Shown here: positions 7,406 through 13,845 of the stretch, one piece after another
Layout of the letters: every line of letters starts with the position of its first letter
Numbering within the stretch: the stretch's first letter is position 1
Origin: Candidatus Acidiferrales bacterium
GTDB taxonomy: Bacteria > Acidobacteriota > Terriglobia > Acidiferrales > UBA7541
Assembly (NCBI GenBank): GCA_030044295.1
Contig: JASHWB010000350.1
Location: forward strand, 1-15,184
Length of the DNA stretch: 15,184 nt
Direction: 5' to 3'
Notes under the pieces: model-generated
The model's database searches: none
Told to the model about the DNA's origin: nothing
The model's input: the letters and a program-made list of their open reading frames with translations, nothing else
Made by a program: the position numbers and the translations under genes

Positions 7406-9151
7406 ATGAAAAGGCGCAGCATGTTATCTCTGCTGGGTGCCGCTCCAGCCCTTCTGGCTGGCTCCCGGCTGGACGCGGCAGAGAAGAAATCCAGTCAATC
7501 GCACACCAGGCATTCGTCCGCTGGCGGCGATAAGATTACCGGACTCAACCCGAGAGGGACTCCGCCAGCAGTGCAATTGATTCCCATGGCGCCACGTCTC
7601 TCGACGCTCGATGGCAAGACCGTCTATCTGGTTTCCGATGGATTTCCGGGCGCGGATATCTTCCTCGACCAGATGAAGACGTGGTTCGCTAAAAACATGC
7701 CCAGCGTGAAGACGATCTACCGCCTGAAGGCTGGTGGATTCGCAGCCGACGATCCCAAGCTCAATGCGGAGGTTAAGGCCAACGGCAATGCCGTGATCAT
7801 GGCCATCGGGCATTGAAGCACGTGCACCCCAGCGACCGTCGGTCACTGCATAGAATACGAGAAGATGGGAATTCCGACCGCGCCTATGGTCACGATCGCG
7901 TTTCATGACTTGGCGGAGAGCAACGCGGCCAGCCGTGGCGTTCCGGATTTGCGCATCTGCTACACACCGCATCCGGTTTGGGGCAAGACGCCGGAGCAGA
8001 TGTACGCCTATCTCGAAGGCGACGATCCGGTCACGCACAAGCCGCTCATGCCCGAAGTGATCAGCGCGCTCACCAAGCCGCTCACCACGGAAGAGAGTAA
8101 GACCGGCTCAATGACTCCGTCGATTGGCCCGGCTACTTTCGTCGACACCGCGGACAATCTGCAGCGATATTACATGGACAACGGCATGACCGATTTCATG
8201 CCGATCGTCATCCCGACCGAGGACAAAGTGGATGCAATGCTCAAGGGCACCAGCCACGCGCCCGACGAGCCGGTTGGGAAGCTAACTCCCGCGCAAGGCG
8301 CATTTCCGGCGTGGTCGTTCAACGTCCGCCAAGTGGCGATCAACGCGGTAATGTCCGGCGCGTCGCCGGATTATTTCCCGACGATCCTCGCGCTGGCAGC
8401 CAGCGGACAATCGGCGCTCTTTAGCTCGACGAACTCGCTGGTCTACGCCGCCATGATTAACGGCCCAATTCGCAACAAGCTCAACATGAATTACGGAATC
8501 GGCGCCATGGGTCCTTTCTCGCAGCCGAACTCGAATATCGGCCGCGCCTGGGGACTGCTCTCGAAAAACCTCTGCAACGGCGGCCTGCCGGGGCAAACGT
8601 ACGAGGGCTCGCAAGGCAACGTGATCAACTACAGCAATCTGGTCATCCCCGAAAATGAAGAGGCCAGTCCGTACGAGCCACTTCACGTTCAAAAGGGTTT
8701 CAAGAAGGAAGAGAACGTGATCAGCTTGTTCTTTGGGTTCGGTATTCAACAGGCGCAGGGCGGATGGGGTCTTGGCATCAAGCCTGTACCGCATTACGAA
8801 GAAGCAATGGCCTGCAACTGCGTGACGTTTGCCACCATTTTCGGAGCGTTCATCGTGATGGATCCGTTGGTGGCGCAAGGTCTGGTCGATCGCGGCTACA
8901 AAACGAAGGAAGACCTGGCCGCGTGGCTGCAGAAGAACGCGACGGACACGGTTGGGCATCTAAAGTCGTGTCTGTTCAGCCGGCCGCCAATGGGTCCAGC
9001 CGCCGCTAACCTCACCGACGATTCCGTCGTGCCGAAGTGGGGACGCGTGGATGCGTTCAACTTCGCTGTGGTCGGTGGCGAAACCAATCCGTATCATCAG
9101 ATAGCCAACATGAGCTATCGCATGAGCGTGTCCATCGATAAGTGGGTCTAA
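7406..9151 (+). CDS. Tat-exported selenoprotein, UGSC-like family, paralog 1 (UGA recoded at 7814-7816)
   Basis: Read through the in-frame TGA at 7814-7816 as selenocysteine, this encodes 581 residues. The ATG has AAGGAG eight bases upstream. Residues 1-25 look like a twin-arginine leader (K-R-R-S-M-L-S-L-L-G, then AAPALLAG). Residues about 58-175 resemble the UGSC domain: 'LIPMAPRLSTLDGKTVYLV', then 'VIMAIGH' directly before Sec137, the redox motif U137-S-T-C140, and 'GIPTAP' at 154-159. The remainder (about 180-581) carries stretches such as 'VRQVAINAVMSG', 'NIGRAWGLLSKN' and 'PENEEASPYEPLHVQKGF', which I remember from the C-terminal region of UGSC proteins. Other genes here end in TGA, so the code is standard. 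A second copy with the same TGA lies downstream. A thiol/selenol redox role outside the cytoplasm is inferred; the substrate is unknown. Two separate ORFs is the less likely alternative. Confidence 0.87.
7814..7816 (+). other. Selenocysteine-encoding UGA (Sec137)
   Basis: This TGA is followed in the same frame by S-T-C-T-P-A-T-V-G-H-C and then 428 codons from the ATG at 7865, the whole matching paralog 2 on both sides with no frame change. Cys at the equivalent spot is what a UxxC/CxxC redox motif would need. Sequencing error is unlikely because paralog 2 has the same codon at the same position. Confidence 0.87.
7830..7848 (+). promoter_or_regulatory. Bacterial SECIS-like hairpin, paralog 1
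   Basis: CAG-C-GACC (7830-7837) pairs with GGTC-A-CTG (7841-7848), seven base pairs with one C/A mismatch, closing a GTC loop (7838-7840). The loop begins 21 nt after the UGA. Bacterial SECIS elements lie within the coding region just after the UGA, with a small apical loop carrying an exposed G (GU in E. coli fdhF) roughly 16-37 nt downstream, so position and loop both fit recognition by SelB. Confidence 0.75.
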
Positions 9152-9175
9152 AGGGCGCTTCAGCGGGACGGCGGC

Positions 9176-9200
9176 GGCCCGCGGCGTATCGCCGCGGGCC
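9176..9200 (+). terminator. GC-rich hairpin after selenoprotein 1
   Basis: A perfect 11-bp stem, GGCCCGCGGCG (9176-9186) and CGCCGCGGGCC (9190-9200), closes a TAT loop 25 nt after the stop. It is followed by CTACTTCCTG, only modestly T-rich, so termination may be incomplete. It suggests that selenoprotein 1 forms its own transcription unit, separate from the rhodanese. Confidence 0.65.
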
Positions 9201-9270
9201 CTACTTCCTGCCCGCCGGCCAAGCGGTATGGCTGCTGCGTCCTGGACTTCGCGCCACACCATTAGCCAAA

Positions 9271-9298
9271 TTGATTCCCGAACTGGAAAGCTGACAAT
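9271..9298 (+). promoter_or_regulatory. Weak candidate promoter for the rhodanese gene
   Basis: TTGATT (9271-9276) and GACAAT (9293-9298) are separated by 16 nt and each match the sigma-70 hexamers at four positions. Position downstream of the hairpin terminator and about 75 nt before the start codon is reasonable, but the match alone is weak. Confidence 0.25.
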
Positions 9299-9374
9299 AG
9301 ACCTGCCGCTACTTTGTTCTCCGAGGTAATGACGTGAGTTGCCGGAACTTCCACGGAATGATCGAGGAGCAGCC

Positions 9375-9917
9375 ATGAGTGTGGGTAAGAGAGCGAAATC
9401 GTTCTCGTGCGGTGTGCCTCCAATGTTGACAGTGCTGGCATTCGCGCTCGCCGGAGCTTTTTTCGCGCAATTCCTGAGGGCAAATGCGGCCGGCGCTAGG
9501 GCCGCCGGCAAACCCGTAGCGGTGCGGGCAGCTGAACCGTGGACTGGCGCTGAAATTGTCCAGCCTGCGCAGCTCGCCAAAGAATTGGCGGTGAAGGGAA
9601 AGAGTCGGCCGGTGGTGGTTTGCGTTGGCTTTAGTAATCTCTTCGAGGGAGCGCACATTCCCGGAGCTGTCTTTCACGGTCCGGCGTCCCAGCCGGCAGG
9701 GATGGCAGATCTGAAGAAGTGGGCTGAAGGAGTCTCTCGCTCAACCAACTTGATCGTCTATTGCGGCTGCTGCCCGTTCGCCAAATGTCCGAATGTCCGG
9801 CCAGCATTCGAAACCCTGCGCGCCATGGGTTTTCAACACCTGCGCGTACTCGCGCTTCCCAACACCTTCTACAAGGACTGGTATTCGAAAGGATATCCAG
9901 TTGAAAAGGGCAAGTAG
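9375..9917 (+). CDS. Exported or membrane-anchored rhodanese-like protein
   Basis: This 180-residue protein has a hydrophobic segment at residues 17-40 (signal peptide or anchor, possible cleavage at ANA|AG) and a single rhodanese domain from about 58 to 176. Recognisable parts are 'GAHIPGAVFHGPAS', corresponding to the 'HIPGA' signature, and the active-site loop 'VYCGCCPFAKCPN', where C130 occupies the sulfur-carrying position and C132, C133 and C138 follow closely. The ATG at 9375 has GAGGAG five bases upstream; a TTG further upstream lacks support. Rhodaneses carry persulfide sulfur, and some handle selenium. Its site between two exported selenoproteins makes a link to extracytoplasmic thiol/selenol chemistry tempting, but nothing in the sequence proves it. 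Confidence 0.82.
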   Translation: MSVGKRAKSFSCGVPPMLTVLAFALAGAFFAQFLRANAAGARAAGKPVAVRAAEPWTGAEIVQPAQLAKELAVKGKSRPVVVCVGFSNLFEGAHIPGAVFHGPASQPAGMADLKKWAEGVSRSTNLIVYCGCCPFAKCPNVRPAFETLRAMGFQHLRVLALPNTFYKDWYSKGYPVEKGK

Positions 9918-10006
9918 GCGGCCGGTCGCGGCGCTGCGCATCCTGCAATCGCCCGGCATGGAAGTTGCGCTGCCGATCCACAGTCGCGCCATCGAGCATC
10001 TGTCAC

Positions 10007-10035
10007 TTGACGCCGCCCTGCCGATAAACTAGACT
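10007..10035 (+). promoter_or_regulatory. Promoter of the toxin-antitoxin operon
   Basis: TTGACG (10007-10012, five of six matches) and TAGACT (10030-10035, four of six) lie 17 nt apart, a standard sigma-70 arrangement. The -10 element sits inside the left arm of the palindrome at 10030-10051, so binding there would block transcription. Confidence 0.6.
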
Positions 10036-10051
10036 AAGTAAACTTAGTCTA
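10030..10051. promoter_or_regulatory. Palindromic operator of the toxin-antitoxin operon
   Basis: Two perfect 10-bp arms, TAGACTAAGT (10030-10039) and ACTTAGTCTA (10042-10051), flank an AA spacer. The site overlaps the -10 hexamer and ends 16 nt before the antitoxin start, as expected for autoregulation by an antitoxin or antitoxin-toxin complex. The low GC of this element stands out against its surroundings. Confidence 0.7.
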
Positions 10052-10067
10052 TAGAAGATGGCGAACC

Positions 10068-10313
10068 GTGACCACCATCAACATTCACAAGGCCAAAACT
10101 CACCTGTCACGCCTGGTTGACGACGCCGCGAAGGGAAAATCCTTCATCATCGCCAAGGCCGGCAAACCTATGGTCAAGGTGACCGCGCTCGAAGCGCCTT
10201 CAGCGAAGCAGGCCCGCCGCCTGGGCTTTTTGCTGGGACAATTCTTGATCCCGGATGATTTCAATTCGATGGGCAGCGACGAAATCGAGCGGCTTTTCGG
10301 CGGCAGGCGTTGA
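10068..10313 (+). CDS. Phd/YefM-family antitoxin
   Basis: This 81-residue protein has the Phd/YefM N-terminal DNA-binding and dimerisation domain ('TTINIHKAKTHLSRLVDDAA', then 'FIIAKAGKPMVKVTAL') and a C-terminal segment from about residue 50 ('FLLGQFLIPDDFNSM') that would wrap the toxin. The start is a GTG at 10068; the AGAAGATGG upstream gives a weak ribosome site. It overlaps the PIN-domain toxin gene by 4 nt (TTGA), typical of coupled antitoxin-toxin pairs. It should neutralise the toxin and repress its own promoter at the palindrome just upstream. Family assignment is clear; the pairing comes from the overlap. Confidence 0.9.
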   Translation: MTTINIHKAKTHLSRLVDDAAKGKSFIIAKAGKPMVKVTALEAPSAKQARRLGFLLGQFLIPDDFNSMGSDEIERLFGGRR

Positions 10314-10696
10314 AACTGCTGCTGGACACTCACCTGCTGCTCTGGGCGGCTAGCGCACCGAACCGCATTCCGAAGCCCGCTCGCATCCTCATCGAAGATC
10401 CTGAAAACGAGGTGTTATTCAGCGCCGCGAGTCTTTGGGAGATTACGATCAAGCGCAGCATCGGACGTAAAGATTTCCAGGTCGACCCACGCGTGCTTCG
10501 GCGGGCGCTGCTGGACAATGGGTACGGAGAACTACCGATCATCAGTGAACACGTCGTCCATGTCGGCGAATTGCCGTTGAAGCACAAAGATCCGTTCGAC
10601 CGAGTCTTGGTTGCCCAGGCGATCGTCGAGGGAATCACTTTGCTGACCAACGACCAAAGGCTTGCCGGCTATCCTGGCCCTATCCGCAAGGTCTAA
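10310..10696 (+). CDS. PIN-domain ribonuclease toxin (VapC type)
   Basis: This 128-residue PIN-domain protein is a predicted Mg-dependent RNase toxin. The four acidic positions of the PIN active site are visible: D6 in 'LLLDTHLLLW', E44 in 'SLWEITIK', D97 in 'DPFDRVLVAQA' and D115 in 'LLTNDQRL'. Length and motif order match the type II toxins that accompany Phd-like antitoxins, and nothing suggests decay. The TTG at 10310 overlaps the antitoxin stop, so translation is coupled and toxin output is kept low. VapC proteins usually cut tRNA or rRNA, but the target here is unknown. Confidence 0.9.
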   Translation: MKLLLDTHLLLWAASAPNRIPKPARILIEDPENEVLFSAASLWEITIKRSIGRKDFQVDPRVLRRALLDNGYGELPIISEHVVHVGELPLKHKDPFDRVLVAQAIVEGITLLTNDQRLAGYPGPIRKV

Positions 10697-10702
10697 CGCA
10701 GC

Positions 10703-10738
10703 GGCAGGAATTCGGTCCTGCGGACCTGAATGCTTGCC
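10703..10738 (+). terminator. Imperfect hairpin after the toxin gene
   Basis: Seven nt past the toxin stop, ATTC-GGTCC (10710-10718) pairs with GGACC-(T)-GAAT (10722-10731) around a TGC loop with one bulged T, and GGCA/TGCC (10703-10706 and 10735-10738) could extend the stem. There is no T-run, so it may be a weak terminator or mRNA 3' stabiliser. Confidence 0.45.
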
Positions 10739-10877
10739 TGTCCCGACATTCCGGGCGTAACATCCGAGCCGCAGCGATGCAGAATTTGCGCTGTTTATAG
10801 ACGCGTTTTGTTTACGCCTTAGGCGCGACCCCAGCGGCCCCAATCCGGCCGCCGGGCCCCGCGGGGTGGAGGCTGCT

Positions 10878-12608
10878 ATGAATCGACGTAAGCTGTTGTC
10901 ATTGCTAGGGGCTTCGCCGGCGTTGCTGGCCGGGACCAAACTGGACGCCGCAGTCCGCAAAACAGGCTCGACCGCATCGTCGGGCGCAAAACTCGAGGCG
11001 CTGAATCCCAAAGGCACGCCGCCGCCGATCACGCTGATTCCTATGGCGCCGCGCCTGAAAACGCTTGACGGCGAGACGATCTATCTTGTCTCCGATGGTT
11101 TTCCCGGCGCCGATCATTTCCTGAATCAGATCGCCACCTGGTTCCAGAAAAACATGCCGAGCGTAAAGACGGTTTACCGCCTGAAAGCCGGCGCGCTGCC
11201 GGACGACGACCCGAAGCTCTGGGCCGAAATCAAGGCCAAGGGCAACGCCGTCATCATGGCCATCGGCCATTGAAGCACGTGCACGCCAGCGACCGTCGGT
11301 CACTGCATAACACTCGAAAAAATGGGTATCCCCACAGCTCCGATCGTCACCATCGCGTTCAAGGACCTCGCCTACAGCAACGCGGCGCAGCGCGGCATGC
11401 CGCACGAGCGCATCTGCTTCACGCCGCATCCGGTGTGGGGTAAGACGGACGCGCAGATGTACGCGTATCTCGAAGGAGACGACCCCGTCACCCATAAGCC
11501 GTTGATGCCGGAAATCATCAGCGCGCTCACCAAGCCCCTCACGCCCGACGAAGAGAAATCCGGCACGGTGACGCCGCCCGTTGGTCCCGAGTTTTTCTCC
11601 GACACTCCGGATAATTTGCAGAACTACTACATGAACAACGGCATGACGGATTTCATGCCAATTATCCTGCCGACGCAAGACAAAGTGGACGCGATGCTCA
11701 AGGCCACAAGCCACGCGCCCGACGAGCCGGTTGGAAAAATGTGCCCGGCGAAGGGCTCGTATCCGGAGTGGTCGTACAACGTCCGCAACATCGCAATCAA
11801 CGCGGTGATGGCCGGATGCGATCCGAGCTATTTTCCGATCGTGTTGGCGATTGCCGCGAGCGAATTGCCGTCGCTTTCAAGCTCCACGAACTCGTTCGCG
11901 ACAGCGGCAATCATCAACGGTCCGATCCGCGACAAACTCAATATGAATTACGGCATCGGCGCGATGGGCCCGTTCGCACAGCCTAACGCCACGATTGGCC
12001 GCGCCTGGACGCTGCTCTCGAAAAATTGCGGCAGTTGCGGCCAGCCCGGACAAACGTACATGGGCACGTTCGGCAACACGTGCAACTACAACAACCTGAT
12101 CATCCCCGAAAACGAGAAGGACAGCCCGTGGGATCCGTTCCACGTGCAGAAGGGATTCAAGAAAGACGACAACGTCGTCAGCGTCTTCGTCGGGATGGAC
12201 ATTCGGCAGGGGCAGAATGGACCGGGGCTAGGCGTCAAGCCCGTGCCGCAGTATCAGCAAGCGTTCGCGTTTAACTTCGGCACGTGTGCGCCGCTTTTTG
12301 GCGGCCTGATCGTTTGCGACCCGCTGGTAGCGCAAGGTCTCGTCGAACTCGGCTACAAAACCAAAGAGCCGCTGCTCGAATGGGTGTGGCAGAACGCGAC
12401 GATCAGCGTAAAGGACGCAAAGACCACTCTTTTCGGCCTGCGCTTCTCGGGACCTCAGTCCGCCAATCTTCCAGACGATGCTCGCATTCCCGTTTTCCGC
12501 AAGTCCAGCGACGTGAACATCGTCGTCGTAGGCGGCGAGACGAATCCGTATCACATGGTGGCAAATATGAGCTATCGCGGAAGCGTCTCGATCGACAAAT
12601 GGGCGTAG
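10878..12608 (+). CDS. Tat-exported selenoprotein, UGSC-like family, paralog 2 (UGA recoded at 11271-11273)
   Basis: Read through the in-frame TGA at 11271-11273 as selenocysteine, this encodes 576 residues. The ATG at 10878 has GGAGG five bases upstream; an upstream in-frame GTG at 10866 overlaps that ribosome site. The leader M-N-R-R-K-L-L-S-L-L-G-A-S-P-A-L-L-A-G is a good twin-arginine signal. The UGSC-like domain runs to about residue 170, with 'VIMAIGH', U132-S-T-C135, a further Cys at 143, and 'GIPTAP'. By eye the protein is about two thirds or more identical to paralog 1 along its length, with no frameshift on either side of the TGA. Unlike paralog 1 it is Cys-rich, including a CxxC (C384-G-S-C387) where paralog 1 has a single Cys. 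An extracytoplasmic redox role is inferred; the substrate is unknown. Confidence 0.88.
11271..11273 (+). other. Selenocysteine-encoding UGA (Sec132)
   Basis: This TGA stands at the exact alignment position of the TGA in paralog 1, between conserved 'MAIGH' and 'STCTPATVGHC'. Homology to paralog 1 is equally strong before and after it. Reading it as Sec yields a UxxC motif. Confidence 0.88.
11287..11305 (+). promoter_or_regulatory. Bacterial SECIS-like hairpin, paralog 2
   Basis: The element is base-for-base identical to that of paralog 1: CAGCGACC (11287-11294), GTC loop (11295-11297), GGTCACTG (11298-11305), with the loop starting 21 nt after the UGA. The 12 codons after the UGA share 11 identical codons between paralogs, whereas only about a quarter of third positions are kept among the next shared residues. 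That contrast points to RNA-level selection. Confidence 0.77.
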
Positions 12609-12623
12609 GCCAACGATAAAAGC

Positions 12624-13229
12624 ATGAAGCGGACGCAAATTGTGTGGCTCGCATTGGCATCCGCTGCGCTGTTTTCGGCGTGCGTGGCCACGGCGGCTAC
12701 GGCGCAAAATCCTCCGTACGACGCCGATGGCAACCTTGCAACGCATGGACAGCCCCTCGGCAAGTCGCTTTCCACGATTGTCGAATTCGGCGAACAATAC
12801 GTAACCGGCGACGTGCCTTACGAAGTGCGAATTACGGTCGTAAGGGTTCTGCGTGGCACGCCGGCCGAGACGCTCGTGAAGTCAGCAAGCGCTTCGAATC
12901 CACATGCGAGAGCCGGATTCGAGTACATCGCCGCGCGTGTGCGCTTCGAGTTTTCCGCGCGCGTTTCGCCGGCAAATGACAGCTACATGCTCGATCCGTC
13001 GCAGTTCTCCGCGATTTCTACTGATGGCACCGCGTATCCTGAAGCGAGCTTGGTCGCGCAGCCGAAGCCGGGGTTGCGTGCAACTTTGCGCTCCGGCAAA
13101 TCCGTGGAGGGCTGGCTAGTGCTGCTCGTGCCTCGCCGCGACCGCACGCCGCTGATGCTTTTCGTGCCGAACTTGGGAACTACGTCGCATTCAGGGGATA
13201 GTTCGGTGTTCCGGCTGTACACGGATTAG
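12624..13229 (+). CDS. Exported DUF4352-like protein
   Basis: This 201-residue protein begins with a signal peptide (residues 1-28). Either signal peptidase I cleaves at ATA|Q, or 'LFSAC' is an atypical lipobox with Phe at -3, making it a lipoprotein. Residues about 50-198 look like the immunoglobulin-like DUF4352/TRF2-like fold: 'YEVRITVVRVLRG', 'YIAARVRFEFSAR', 'SYMLDPSQFSAISTDGTAYPE' and 'RATLRSGKSVEGWLVLLVP' occur in the usual strand order. It starts only 15 nt after the second selenoprotein on the same strand, so cotranscription is likely, though its own ribosome site is poor. No enzymatic motif is present; a binding or structural role at the cell envelope is inferred. Confidence 0.75.
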   Translation: MKRTQIVWLALASAALFSACVATAATAQNPPYDADGNLATHGQPLGKSLSTIVEFGEQYVTGDVPYEVRITVVRVLRGTPAETLVKSASASNPHARAGFEYIAARVRFEFSARVSPANDSYMLDPSQFSAISTDGTAYPEASLVAQPKPGLRATLRSGKSVEGWLVLLVPRRDRTPLMLFVPNLGTTSHSGDSSVFRLYTD

Positions 13230-13264
13230 GCAAAGAGCCTGTGAGTCATCGCTGACGAGAGAGA

Positions 13265-13714
13265 TTACAGATCGTGCGTAATTCGCGGCAGGTATTTCCG
13301 TATCTCTGTTAGAAACGCTCGCGGGTCATCTGTAGAAACCCACATCCGTTTCCCAATTGTGTTGCGAATTTCGACGTAATCATCAAATTGCTTCAAAAAA
13401 CGCGCTGCGCCCGTTGTTATGGGGCCCACGTATTCGATTTCGGAGAAGCGGAACGTCCTCCACAAGCACGGTTGCAACAGGCTGCGCCGAACGACACGAT
13501 CTTTGCGGATTTCCCAATACGAGTAGAGGAACGGCGCATTCGAACGATGAGTCATCAACACAACGAGTACCGCGAGAGCTCCGCCAGCCAGAGCGTTCAA
13601 TAGATGCTGGCCTCTCTGGACTGCCAGCAACGCGAGAAATAATCCGACGCACGCCCACATGGGAATCGCAATGCGCAGTGGCGCCTTCTTCGCCGACTTT
13701 TGGTAATACCGCAC
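13265..13714 (-). CDS. Small membrane protein with PH-like cytoplasmic domain
   Basis: This 149-residue protein has two adjacent hydrophobic segments (about residues 14-31 and 36-56) followed by a soluble part. The pattern 'YWEIRKDRVVRRSLL...RTFRFSEIEYVGP' and 'YVEIRNTIGKRMWVSTDDP...FLTEIRKYLP' resembles bacterial PH-like domains of small membrane proteins. The frame starts at a GTG (13714) without a clear ribosome site. It converges on the DUF4352-like gene with only 35 nt between stops. No specific function can be assigned. Confidence 0.65.
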   Translation of the reverse strand: MRYYQKSAKKAPLRIAIPMWACVGLFLALLAVQRGQHLLNALAGGALAVLVVLMTHRSNAPFLYSYWEIRKDRVVRRSLLQPCLWRTFRFSEIEYVGPITTGAARFLKQFDDYVEIRNTIGKRMWVSTDDPRAFLTEIRKYLPRITHDL

Positions 13715-13845
13715 TTAGCTTGGGCCAAGATATCACGGCGCCGCTGCGCTTGGCAGCGCGGCGAAATCCTCGTAATCTATCGACGTTCCGCCGATCGCTC
13801 GACACTCAACTACGCGCCGGACCGATTTGCGTGAACGCGACCAAT

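Noticed and set aside
7406..7816. A stand-alone 136-residue protein ending at the TGA
   Set aside because: The homology to paralog 2 continues in frame past the TGA and the product would lose the redox Cys; single-gene recoding explains both copies better.
7814..7860. Programmed frameshift instead of readthrough
   Set aside because: The downstream homologous frame is the same frame as upstream, so no shift is needed.
7865..9151. An independent 428-residue gene starting at the internal ATG (and its twin at 11322)
   Set aside because: No ribosome site lies before either ATG and the conserved UxxC-TPATVGHC stretch upstream of the ATG would be left untranslated.
10857..10866. Perfect palindrome CCCCGCGGGG just upstream of the selenoprotein 2 ribosome site
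   Set aside because: Without a spacer it cannot form a stable hairpin, and a 10-bp GC palindrome is not unexpected at this composition; no regulatory claim is made.
7814..11273. UGA reassigned to Trp or Gly throughout the genome
   Set aside because: TGA is used as the normal stop in this window, for example at 2301-2303 and 10311-10313, and Trp is encoded by TGG in the same selenoprotein genes.
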